A DNA stretch of 35,674 bases from Candidatus Babelota bacterium (lineage in GTDB: Bacteria > Babelota > Babeliae > Babelales > UASB340), in NCBI GenBank assembly GCA_014730005.1, contig WJIY01000042.1, forward strand, positions 1 through 35,674, given 5' to 3'. Position 1 is the stretch's first letter; every line of letters starts with the position of its first letter. Made by a program: the position numbers and the translations under genes. Shown here piece after piece: positions 1 through 8,954 of this stretch. The notes beneath the pieces are model-generated. The model was not told the origin of the DNA and did no database searches. It saw nothing but the letters and a program-made list of their open reading frames with translations.

Positions 1-56
1 AAAATGCTTGCAAAAATTGTCAAATTCGTAGAAAATTGTTTCCAACATTATTTGTT

Positions 57-119
57 CCTTTCTCTAAATTTCTTTCTGGGTAGTTTACCTAGTTTTTTAG
101 AGAAAGGTTATTTTTTTCT
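57..119 (+). terminator. two-tier hairpin followed by T-rich tract; putative intrinsic terminator of an upstream + strand gene
   Basis: Perfect 12-bp arms CCTTTCTCTAAA (57-68)/TTTAGAGAAAGG (96-107), inner stem CTGGGTA (76-82)/TACCTAG (86-92) with one G-T wobble, then TTATTTTTTTC. Confidence 0.6.
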
Positions 120-205
120 TATCCAGAGTTGGCGTTAAATAAATAAATAAAAATTTTATGTAAATGAATTTAATTTGGATTTATTATTTCGAAAATGTTT
201 AAGTA

Positions 206-2098
206 TTATTTTAAAATAGAAACAGATCTTAAGCTTTTTAAATTACTTGTAGGCAGACCAGTAAACCAGTCGATCGTTATTTCTTTTAATGTAGGATCAA
301 TATAAAAGTATTTTTTTTCAAATTTTATTGATTTATTAAAATCAAGCCAAATTGGAAATGTAATTTTATTGGCATAAACATTTTGTCCTAAAGGTTTGTT
401 ATCATCCCGACCCACATAAATACATGTTGTTAATTCTGGAGTAGATCCAACGAACCATGTAGAAGAGGCATCATTTGTGGCTCCGGTTTTTCCAATAGCT
501 TCTGTTTGTAACCAAGTTTTTTGATTTAATAAAATTTTAGCACGTTTTATTCTATGTGATAGAGCATTTATCATTTTACTGTTTGTTTTTATATCTAAAA
601 CTTCCCAAGTTTCAATTTCTTCTTTTTCCCATATTTTATTGTTCCATTCATTTTTTATCCACTCAATAAAATAAGGTTTAATATATTTTCCATAATTAGC
701 GAAAATGTTGAAAGCTGCGACCATTTCAAAAACAGTAGCTTCTGCTGTTCCAAGTGCTAAAGAAGGATAAGGTAAGATTTCATTTTTTAACCCAAACTTT
801 CTGGCCCATTCAATTACAGTGGTTGCACCTAGTTGCAAAAATAATTTAATAGTTACAATATTATTTGAAAGCGTTAGTGCACGTACAAGAGTCATTGGAC
901 CTTCAAATGTATGCGTCCAATTACGCGGTTTCCAAATTTGATTATTTGGCATTTCAAGCTCAAATGGTTCATCTATTAAAATATCATCCATGCTAAAACC
1001 ATTTTTTAATGCAGCTGCATAAATGATAGGTTTAAATGTTGATCCAATTTGACGTACTGATTGAAATGCCCGGTTGAATTGTGACTCTTGAAAATTACAT
1101 CCACCAATTAAAGCTTTTATCTTTCCACTTGATGATTCCATTGCAATCATTGCACCATTTACTTGTTTATCAATATTTTCTTTACATTCTTGTATTTTTT
1201 GACGAAAAATATTTTCTGCTAAATTTTGCTTTTCAGTATTTATTGTGGTTTTTATTTTTAAGCCCTTTGTATATAAAGTATCTTTACCCCATTTACTTTC
1301 AGCCCAGTTTCTTATCCATTCAATGATATATAAACGAATTGAATTACCTGAAATATGATCATTGATAATTAATTCCTTATCTATTGAATTATCATATTCT
1401 TCTTGAGAAATAAGGTTTAATTTTTTCATTTGTCCTAAAATAATATTTCGACGTTTTTTTGCTGTCAGGGGTGCATTTAGAGGGGAATAAAGATATGCGG
1501 ATTTTGCAACTGCTGCCAATGTAGCAGCCTCATCTAAAGTTACATTGGTAACTGACTTGTTCCAAAATCTTCTGCAAGCTGCTTCTATACCATAAATGCC
1601 TCTGCCGAAATATATGCTATTTAAATAAATTTCTAGTATTTGGTGTTTAGAAAATTTTTTTTCCAATTGTAATGCTAAAAAGATTTCCTGCAATTTTCGT
1701 TTTATTGTTTTGTTGTAATGTAAAAACATTAAGCGAGCGAGTTGTTGTGTTATTGTACTTGCTCCCTGAGCTTTTTTTCTTAAACAAATATTTGTGATTA
1801 ATGATCGTAAGATACCTTTAAGAGATATTCCATAATGATTAAAAAAATTCCAATCTTCAGCAGCAACAAATGCATCTATAACGGTTTTAGGAAGCTGATT
1901 AAATGAGATTAATTCACGTTTGTCTAATTCAAATTTTGCAAATTCTTTTCCTTCATCATCTAAAATGATAGATGGTTTTGCTGTTGTAATTTCAAGAGCA
2001 GAAAAATTAAATTTTTCCTCCTCAAAAAAAGATAAAAATGCTCCTATGCAAAATGAAAATAATAAAAAGCAAAATGTAAAAACATAACGAAAATACAA
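206..2098 (-). CDS. penicillin-binding protein 1A-type bifunctional transglycosylase/transpeptidase
   Basis: Transglycosylase motifs (AAEDWNFFNHYGIS, GASTITQQLAR, LEIYLNSIYFGRGIYGIEAA) and transpeptidase motifs (QIGSTFKP, SNNIVT, GKTGATND). Confidence 0.93.
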   Translation of the reverse strand: MYFRYVFTFCFLLFSFCIGAFLSFFEEEKFNFSALEITTAKPSIILDDEGKEFAKFELDKRELISFNQLPKTVIDAFVAAEDWNFFNHYGISLKGILRSLITNICLRKKAQGASTITQQLARLMFLHYNKTIKRKLQEIFLALQLEKKFSKHQILEIYLNSIYFGRGIYGIEAACRRFWNKSVTNVTLDEAATLAAVAKSAYLYSPLNAPLTAKKRRNIILGQMKKLNLISQEEYDNSIDKELIINDHISGNSIRLYIIEWIRNWAESKWGKDTLYTKGLKIKTTINTEKQNLAENIFRQKIQECKENIDKQVNGAMIAMESSSGKIKALIGGCNFQESQFNRAFQSVRQIGSTFKPIIYAAALKNGFSMDDILIDEPFELEMPNNQIWKPRNWTHTFEGPMTLVRALTLSNNIVTIKLFLQLGATTVIEWARKFGLKNEILPYPSLALGTAEATVFEMVAAFNIFANYGKYIKPYFIEWIKNEWNNKIWEKEEIETWEVLDIKTNSKMINALSHRIKRAKILLNQKTWLQTEAIGKTGATNDASSTWFVGSTPELTTCIYVGRDDNKPLGQNVYANKITFPIWLDFNKSIKFEKKYFYIDPTLKEITIDWFTGLPTSNLKSLRSVSILK

Positions 2099-2102
2099 AT
2101 TT

Positions 2103-2666
2103 TTATTTCCTAAAATAACTTATAACCAAAGTACTTAGAATGACTTTAATTAAACAACCAAAAAAAAATGGATAAAAACCCATATATAATAATTTTTTAA
2201 ATGGAACAAATATTGATAATTGCAACAAACCGAATGCGTAATATATGAACATTGAAATAAATAAATTAAAAAATATTGTAATTATATTTTTTTTAAAAAA
2301 ATTTTTGGTCATGACAATGAAAATCATTGTAAATAAAAATCCTAGAATATATCCACCAGTAGGCCCAACTAATTTTGTTAGCCCCCCTTGAAATCCTGAA
2401 AAAAATGGAGCACCAAAAGCTGTTTGTATGATTGTTAGCAAATATGCATAAACTGAATGCCATCCTAAAAAATAGCTGGATAAAATTAATGGCAAAGGTT
2501 GAAGGCTTATTGGAACTAAATTAAATGGTAATGGAATAATGATTTGTGAACAAAATGCAAAAAACCAAGATAATAAGAAATAAAAAATTATTTTTATTGG
2601 GACTGATTTTTTATAAAACAAAATTATATTTTTATAAATATATAGATTATTTTTAAACATTTGCAT
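2103..2666 (-). CDS. bioY: BioY family biotin transporter S-component
   Basis: Hydrophobic; BioY-like core PFNLVPISLQPLPLILSSYFLGW ... GGLTKLVGPTGGYILGF. Confidence 0.85.
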   Translation of the reverse strand: MQMFKNNLYIYKNIILFYKKSVPIKIIFYFLLSWFFAFCSQIIIPLPFNLVPISLQPLPLILSSYFLGWHSVYAYLLTIIQTAFGAPFFSGFQGGLTKLVGPTGGYILGFLFTMIFIVMTKNFFKKNIITIFFNLFISMFIYYAFGLLQLSIFVPFKKLLYMGFYPFFFGCLIKVILSTLVISYFRK

Positions 2667-2674
2667 CTTATTTC

Positions 2675-4864
2675 CTATCTAGCTTTAAGATTAGAAATTA
2701 AAAATTCTCTCAAAAATGTATTACGTTTTGTTCCTTTATTATTTTTAATACCCATGGCAATTGCTTTTGGTTGACCGATTAAAATACATAATTTTTTTGC
2801 TCTTGTAACTGCAGTATAGATTAAATTTCTTTGTAATAAAATAAAGTGTTGCATAAAGATTGGAATTATAACAGCACCAAATTCTGAGCCTTGACTTTTG
2901 TGAATTGATATAGCATATGAAAGTATAATTTCATCAAGTTCTGCAAAATCATATTCTAATATTCGATCTCCAAAATTTATAAATATTTTTTGATCGATAT
3001 GATTAATTTCATTAATTGTTCCAAGGTCTCCATTAAATATAAATTTATCATAATTATTTCTAATCTGCATTACTCGATCCCCAAGTCTGTAAACTTGTCC
3101 AAAACGGGAAATTTGTTTACAGTTTGTTGTTTCTGGATTTAGGATTGATTGGAGTTCTTGGTTTATTCTTTGTGTACCTACAATGCCTCGATTCATAGGA
3201 GTTAGAACAACGCAATTACTTGGTAAAATATTATATTTTGTAAGAGTTGTTTTATAAATTTTATGTAAAATAGAAAAAGTATTTTCGGCATTGTCTTCTT
3301 TTATATAAAAAAAATCTTTTTTTTTACAAATATTTGAAGATGTTGGAAATTCACCTTTATTAATTTTATGCGCATTTACAATAATTAAACTATTTTGTGC
3401 TTGCCTAAATATTTGTGTGAGTTTAGTTGTTGGAATGATTTGAGAACTTATAAAGTCATTTAAAATGTTTCCTGCTCCTACAGAGGGTAATTGATCAATA
3501 TCTCCAAGAAATACAACGTGTGCTTTTAATGGGATAGCTTTAAGTAATGCGTGCATCAAAAAAACATCTATCATTGATGCTTCATCAACAATTAGAAAAT
3601 CTAAATCAAGAGCATTTTGTTCGTTTTTATTAAAATTCATTATTGTTGGATTAAATTCTAGTAAACGGTGTAATGTTTCTGTATTATAACCTGTTCCCTC
3701 AAACATTCTTTTTGCAGCACGACCGGTTGGTGCTGCAAGTTTGAATTTAAAATTATATTTATTTAACACTTCTAACAATTTTTTTATCAGCGTAGTTTTA
3801 CCTGTACCGGGTCCGCCAGTTATTATTGTTACCTTTTTTTGTAAGCAAGAAAGAATTCCTTTTTGTTGTTCTTCATTTAATTGAACAGAATTAGAATCTG
3901 GTTTTTTTATTTGATTATAAATTTCTTGAAGATTTAAATTAAAGTTAGTTTTTTGGGAAATTAAGCATTCAATTTTTTTCGAGATACCTATTTCTGAAAA
4001 ATAATATTGAGGTAAAGATATAAAATGTTTTTCATTATAAGTAATTAGTTTTATTTTTTCTTCATTATAAAGTTCGGTAAGTGCTTTTTTTATTAAATTT
4101 TCATGTTCATTGTTTTGTTCAAGTTCAAGTATTTTGATAACAGATGTTTTTACAGTTTCAACTTCTAAATATAAATGTCCATTACCACAAGCTTGCGTGA
4201 TTGAATATAAAATTCCTGATTTTATTCTTTTAATTGATTTTTTATCTAAGCCTAATTTTAAGGCTAGAGTATCAGCACTTTTAAAACCAATTCCCCATAT
4301 ATCTTCAACAAGTTTATATGGATTTTGCTGTATTTTATTTAATGATTCTTTGCCATACGTTTTGTATATTTTAACAGCGAATGACGTTGGAATATCACGT
4401 GATTTTAAAAATACCATGACCTTTGAAATTTCTTTTTGATCATGCCAAGCATTTTTTATAGCAGTTACGCGATGAGGTCCAACACCATCAACCAAAGCTA
4501 ATTTTTCAGGTTCTTTGTCAATTATTTCTAGCGTTTGTTCTCCAAATTTTTCAACAAGACGTTTTGCAAATTTTGGACCAATTCCTTTGATTAAGCCAGA
4601 TGCAAGATATTTTTGTATTCCTATAATTGAGTTTGGAAGTTGTGTAGTACATTCTTGAGCTATAAATTGACGTCCATATTTTTTATGAAAAGACCATTTG
4701 CCTTGTAATGTTACATTTTCACCTTGATGTATTTGTGGAAGGAAGCCTTGAATTATAATAGATTGTTTTGAATTTATTTTTAAAGAAAAAACAGAAAATC
4801 CATTTTCTTGATTTTTGTAAATTTGTTTTTCAATTGTTCCACAAAGTTCAACTAATTTTTCCAT
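2675..4864 (-). CDS. recD2: RecD2-type SF1 helicase (RecD/TraA family)
   Basis: N-terminal HhH region (GIGPKFAKRLVEKFG, VDGVGPHRVTAI), Walker A ITGGPGTGKTTLIKK, DFLIVDEASMID, LGDIDQLPSVGAGNIL, C-terminal ISIHKSQGSEF and YTAVTRAKKL. Confidence 0.93.
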   Translation of the reverse strand: MEKLVELCGTIEKQIYKNQENGFSVFSLKINSKQSIIIQGFLPQIHQGENVTLQGKWSFHKKYGRQFIAQECTTQLPNSIIGIQKYLASGLIKGIGPKFAKRLVEKFGEQTLEIIDKEPEKLALVDGVGPHRVTAIKNAWHDQKEISKVMVFLKSRDIPTSFAVKIYKTYGKESLNKIQQNPYKLVEDIWGIGFKSADTLALKLGLDKKSIKRIKSGILYSITQACGNGHLYLEVETVKTSVIKILELEQNNEHENLIKKALTELYNEEKIKLITYNEKHFISLPQYYFSEIGISKKIECLISQKTNFNLNLQEIYNQIKKPDSNSVQLNEEQQKGILSCLQKKVTIITGGPGTGKTTLIKKLLEVLNKYNFKFKLAAPTGRAAKRMFEGTGYNTETLHRLLEFNPTIMNFNKNEQNALDLDFLIVDEASMIDVFLMHALLKAIPLKAHVVFLGDIDQLPSVGAGNILNDFISSQIIPTTKLTQIFRQAQNSLIIVNAHKINKGEFPTSSNICKKKDFFYIKEDNAENTFSILHKIYKTTLTKYNILPSNCVVLTPMNRGIVGTQRINQELQSILNPETTNCKQISRFGQVYRLGDRVMQIRNNYDKFIFNGDLGTINEINHIDQKIFINFGDRILEYDFAELDEIILSYAISIHKSQGSEFGAVIIPIFMQHFILLQRNLIYTAVTRAKKLCILIGQPKAIAMGIKNNKGTKRNTFLREFLISNLKAR

Positions 4865-4885
4865 GTTTATGCTTTGGCTTGTTTT

Positions 4886-4925
4886 ATAAATTAATGGCCG
4901 TTCACATGAACGGCCATTAATTTAT
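4886..4925. repeat. perfect 19-bp-arm palindrome (2-nt centre), intergenic hairpin, possible terminator
   Basis: ATAAATTAATGGCCGTTCA-CA-TGAACGGCCATTAATTTAT between the orphan CDS 4945..5625(-) and recD2(-). Confidence 0.8.
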
Positions 4926-4944
4926 TTTAAAAAACTTTCAAATT

Positions 4945-5625
4945 TTATTTTTTCTTATTTTTTAATTGTTTTGCTAAATCTTCAGCTTTTTGTGCAACCT
5001 CATTAGAAAGATTATTTGTTATTGTTCCACAAATTCTTATAAATTCATCACATAATTGAAGAACTTTTTCTTTATTATCAAGTTTTTGATCAAAAAATTT
5101 ATAACAGGAATTGGTTATAATTTCTTTTTCTAATTTTTCCTTTTTTTCTTTAGGTATATTTGGATTAGAATATTGCTGGTTTTTTTCTTTTTCTGATTGA
5201 ATAATTGGTTCAATTTCTTGGAAAAAATTGCAACATATAAAATCAGTATTAGGATTTTTAGTATTATCTGAATCAAGAAGTTTTGGCAAAAAGTTTGAAA
5301 TAGTTCCAAATGAATAAAAAACTGTGAATAAGCTTTTTGCTGGTATTAAGATTTGCTTTTTAAATTTATCTAAATTTGTTATAGAATCATCATTTAAAAG
5401 TTTATTTTCAACCTTTTGCGATGATTGTAATGTTGCTTTTATTCTGACAATTAATGAAGCATTTTGTTTTAAAAATTGATTAAGGATGTTTTTTTCTGAA
5501 TCAGACAGTTTTTGTATCCTGGTCAATGTTTCTTCCTCTTGTTTTTTTGCATATTGTGGTACGTTGAAGCATAATAAGAATAGAAAAAATACAAACATTT
5601 TGTTTAAAAAAATATTTTTTTTCAT
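4945..5625 (-). CDS. orphan exported, mainly helical protein
   Basis: Signal-peptide-like N-terminus (MKKNIFLNKMFVFFLFLLCFNVPQYA); no recognisable domain. Confidence 0.7.
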   Translation of the reverse strand: MKKNIFLNKMFVFFLFLLCFNVPQYAKKQEEETLTRIQKLSDSEKNILNQFLKQNASLIVRIKATLQSSQKVENKLLNDDSITNLDKFKKQILIPAKSLFTVFYSFGTISNFLPKLLDSDNTKNPNTDFICCNFFQEIEPIIQSEKEKNQQYSNPNIPKEKKEKLEKEIITNSCYKFFDQKLDNKEKVLQLCDEFIRICGTITNNLSNEVAQKAEDLAKQLKNKKK

Positions 5626-5710
5626 ATCTTGTTTCCTTCTTTATAAAATAGTTTAATTTTTTTTATATAAATCTATAAGAATTATAATCTACCAAATGAT
5701 TTCTTTTTAA

Positions 5711-7174
5711 TCAAAACGAACCTCCTATTCGAATAAATATGGTCCAATCATTACCCATATTTTTAGCTGAAAATGTATAATCACCTCCCAACGCTGTAAC
5801 AAGTTTCCAATTTTTTTGTGATTTACTATAATTAATTTCTCCAAAAATCTTATGTTGTTGTGCGTTGATTAATTCTGCATCACTTAATCGAAGAGTATTT
5901 GGATCAATGTTTTCTGTGTAAATTTTTTCGATATGTTCTTCTTGTTGTCCATAATAATCATATCCTATTCCGAATCCTATGTTTTTACCTGGTTCAAATG
6001 TGGCATTTAAAACATAATTAATAATTGAACCTGGCTTTACTGATACGCGATACGGTGGAGGGAAAATATATTGTTTAATAAATTCTGTTCGTCCTTCAGA
6101 AGAACTTATAACATTCAAAAAATTTGCTAAATCTTGTGCTGGTGGCGGAATAGTTTGTGCTGAAAGGATTAAACGGTCTTCTTGAGCTGTAAAAAAGTTA
6201 TCAAAAGATATTCTATTCCAAAGTTGTATTGCATCATGAAATAAATCAACTTTAGCCTCCATATAACAACCCAACCCAAAATGGCCACCATTGCCAATTC
6301 GAGGATTTATCAAATTATCTCGAATGCTATATAAAACTGTTGGCAAATCATCTTCAAAATTCTCCAGATTAATTGAATAACTTTGTAATCTTGGAATACT
6401 AGAAATTATGCTTGTTGGTACAATTCCTTCAAATCCAATGTCCATTTGAAAATTGCTCATATTTAAAGTATTTAGTCCTAATTTTAAGCGAGTATCTCCC
6501 ATTCCAAATTTGGTTTTGTAAAATTCTTTTGTATCTAAAGAGTCGCCTGTCTCTGAAAATAAACTTTTTAAACGATTTTGCTCTTTTTGAGTCAACCAAA
6601 AATTTCTTTCTGCAAATTGAAGCGATGTATTTAATTGAAAAATAAATGGACCGCTATAGAAACCGCCTTGAATTAAGGCGCCTGCTTTTCGTTCTTGTAA
6701 TGTAAAATTTTTAAATAAAGGGATAACACTTGATGCTTCTTGAGAAGTTAACGATTTATTTAATGCTTTAATAAATTCTTCTAGAGCAGGTTGATTTATT
6801 TCTAGATTAAAAATTTCATTTGGCCGCATAGCCATATCATCTGTATAATTATAAAAAATGTTAAATACTAAACCTCCATATTCGATTGCATTTAATCTTT
6901 GTGGAATAAGATATAAAGCATCTCTGCCTCGCGGTGGTTTTGTTATTAACCATAAAGGCGCTTCTATTTTTTGAACGGCTTGCATTAATGTATTAAAATC
7001 TATACCACCGTTACTTCGAGTTTCAAGTTCTAGATCATCTAAATCTAAATTGGAATAATCTATTACTTCTTCAAAATCATTATTGTTTGCTTCTTGAGCA
7101 TAGAGGAAGAAAGAAGAATTAAAATTTAAGATTAATAAAAATATAGCTAAATAAAATTTATAAGATAGCTTCAT
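5711..7174 (-). CDS. putative outer-membrane beta-barrel protein
   Basis: Signal peptide; alternating, aromatic-rich strands and GxGYDYYG-type segments; ends in WTIFIRIGGSF with C-terminal Phe, typical of OM barrels. Confidence 0.65.
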   Translation of the reverse strand: MKLSYKFYLAIFLLILNFNSSFFLYAQEANNNDFEEVIDYSNLDLDDLELETRSNGGIDFNTLMQAVQKIEAPLWLITKPPRGRDALYLIPQRLNAIEYGGLVFNIFYNYTDDMAMRPNEIFNLEINQPALEEFIKALNKSLTSQEASSVIPLFKNFTLQERKAGALIQGGFYSGPFIFQLNTSLQFAERNFWLTQKEQNRLKSLFSETGDSLDTKEFYKTKFGMGDTRLKLGLNTLNMSNFQMDIGFEGIVPTSIISSIPRLQSYSINLENFEDDLPTVLYSIRDNLINPRIGNGGHFGLGCYMEAKVDLFHDAIQLWNRISFDNFFTAQEDRLILSAQTIPPPAQDLANFLNVISSSEGRTEFIKQYIFPPPYRVSVKPGSIINYVLNATFEPGKNIGFGIGYDYYGQQEEHIEKIYTENIDPNTLRLSDAELINAQQHKIFGEINYSKSQKNWKLVTALGGDYTFSAKNMGNDWTIFIRIGGSF

Positions 7175-7479
7175 AATTTTTTATTTTTTCAAATTTGAGC
7201 ATTATAAAATAATTACAATTACAACCAAATATATCTTTTTTTTTGTATATTTGTGATTATGTCAATATAAATCATTTACTTTTGATATGGAAATTTTATT
7301 TATAAAGACCCATCCCAAAAATTTTAAATTTTAAATATTAATTAAAAACAAAATATCTTAAAAGTCAATTGGAAAGCTTTTTTTTTGTGATAAAAATAAT
7401 TTTTTTTGCTTAAAATCTCTTTTAAATTAAAATTTGCATAGCTGTTTTATTAAAAATTTAATTTAGGAGAATTATATTA

Positions 7480-8208
7480 ATGATTAATCAAAATGATAGG
7501 AAAGCAATAGTTGTGGAAGGAAATATTGGTGCGGGCAAATCAACTTTTTTGAAGTTTTTAAAAAATAATTTTAATTTGGATATAATTTATGAACCTACTG
7601 ATAAGTGGCAAAACATAGAGGGACAGGGTAATTTATTGGATTATTTTTATAAGGATACCAAACGCTGGGCTTATACATTTCAGTCGTATGCCTTTGTAAC
7701 TAGGGTTCAATCTCAGATAGAAGCTGAAAATTTTGGTAATAATTCTATACAAATATTTGAACGTTCAGTTTATTGCGATCGTTATTGTTTTGCCAAAAGT
7801 TGTTTTGAAACTGGAGCAATGACAACATTAGAATGGCAAATATATAAAGAATGGTTTGCTTGGTTAGTTGAAAATTATACAAAAAAACCTGCAGGCTTTA
7901 TATATTTGCAAGCAGATCCAGAAGTTTGTTTTTCAAGATTAAAAAAAAGAAATCGATCTGAAGAAGCTGGAGTATCTTTGGAGTATTTAAATATGTTGCA
8001 TCAAAAGCATGAGGATTGGTTAATATATAAAAAGGATTTAAATAAAAAAATATGCAAAATTCCTGTTTTGGTTTTGAATTGTAATCAAGAATTTGAATCG
8101 GATTATATAGTTCAAAAAAGTTTTATAAAAAAAGTTAATATTTTTTTAAATGAATTAAAAAATACAGATTCTATTGAGGTAGAAAGATCTAAGCAAATTG
8201 GAATATAA
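7480..8208 (+). CDS. deoxynucleoside kinase (dCK/dGK/TK2/Dm-dNK family)
   Basis: P-loop VVEGNIGAGKSTFL, EPTDKWQNI, YKDTKRWAYTFQSY, ERSVYCDRYCFA, RNRSEEAGVSLEYLNMLHQKHEDWLI; preceded by TTTAGGAGAATT RBS. Confidence 0.9.
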   Translation: MINQNDRKAIVVEGNIGAGKSTFLKFLKNNFNLDIIYEPTDKWQNIEGQGNLLDYFYKDTKRWAYTFQSYAFVTRVQSQIEAENFGNNSIQIFERSVYCDRYCFAKSCFETGAMTTLEWQIYKEWFAWLVENYTKKPAGFIYLQADPEVCFSRLKKRNRSEEAGVSLEYLNMLHQKHEDWLIYKKDLNKKICKIPVLVLNCNQEFESDYIVQKSFIKKVNIFLNELKNTDSIEVERSKQIGI

Positions 8209-8257
8209 ATATTTGATACTGTGATTATTGAATAATTAACATTTATAAACTACAAAT

Positions 8258-8286
8258 TTGACAAAGTTTTTTTGGAATCATAATAA
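8258..8286 (+). promoter_or_regulatory. sigma70-like promoter of the atp cluster
   Basis: TTGACA (8258-8263), 17-nt spacer, TAATAA (8281-8286); predicted TSS near 8293. Confidence 0.65.
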
Positions 8287-8334
8287 TACTTAATGATTAA
8301 TGTTAAATCTTTTGTTTTATTTGAAAGGGTAAAA

Positions 8335-8586
8335 ATGGTAGAAGTAGTTAACTGGGTTAAAGTAGCTGCTTGTATAGCTGCCGGTCTTTGTATGGGAATT
8401 GGATCTATTGGACCTGCATTAGGACAGGGATTTGTTGGAGGTAAGGCTTGTGAAAGTATTGGAAAAAGACCTGAAAGTGCAGGTCTTATAACAAGGACTA
8501 TGGTTGTGGCATTAGCTTTTGTTGAGTCATCTGCTATATATTCGCTATTAGTAGCATTAGTTTTAATGTTTATTATTGCGAGATAA
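8335..8586 (+). CDS. atpE: F-type ATP synthase subunit c (start re-assigned from 8293 to 8335)
   Basis: Two-helix proteolipid GIGSIGPALGQGFVGGKACESIGKRPE ... FVESSAIYSLLVALVLMF; GAAAGGG RBS just before ATG 8335; the 8293 ATG coincides with the predicted TSS. Confidence 0.93.
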   Translation: MVEVVNWVKVAACIAAGLCMGIGSIGPALGQGFVGGKACESIGKRPESAGLITRTMVVALAFVESSAIYSLLVALVLMFIIAR

Positions 8587-8597
8587 TTTAGGATCTT

Positions 8598-8954
8598 ATG
8601 AAAATTAACCTGACTCTTTTTGTTCAGATTATAAATTTTTATATTACATATTATTTTTTGAATAATTTTATGTATAAGCCTGTTACTTCATTTTTGAATA
8701 AACAAAAACAAAAAGAATCTGAGATTAAGAAAAATTTAGATAAAAAAGAAAAAGAGCTATTAGAATTAGAAAATGCTAAAAAAATTGATTTAATTAGTTT
8801 TAAAGAAGAAATAGATAATAAGTATCAATTTAAGCCATTTGAAGTAAAAGATATTCCAACTCAAATTCCTTTTAAGATAGATCGGCAACAAACAGATAAA
8901 ATAACAAAGATAGTTAAAGAAAAATTGGTAAAAGAGGTTCCTCATGTTGATTGA
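8598..8954 (+). CDS. atpF: ATP synthase subunit b-like (short, 118 aa)
   Basis: Position between c and delta; N-terminal membrane segment followed by charged helix (MYKPVTSFLNKQKQKESEIKKNLDKKEKELLELENAKK). Confidence 0.7.
   Translation: MKINLTLFVQIINFYITYYFLNNFMYKPVTSFLNKQKQKESEIKKNLDKKEKELLELENAKKIDLISFKEEIDNKYQFKPFEVKDIPTQIPFKIDRQQTDKITKIVKEKLVKEVPHVD

Noticed and set aside
1081-1326. Small antisense ORFs inside pbp1A, recD2, bamA, polA, gpmI and others
   Set aside because: All lie within confidently identified genes on the opposite strand and encode low-complexity Phe/Leu/Ile-rich peptides typical of antisense AT-rich DNA.
8293-8334. Upstream ATG start of atpE at 8293
   Set aside because: Only about 7 bp after the predicted -10 box, and adds 14 non-conserved residues; ATG 8335 has a good RBS.
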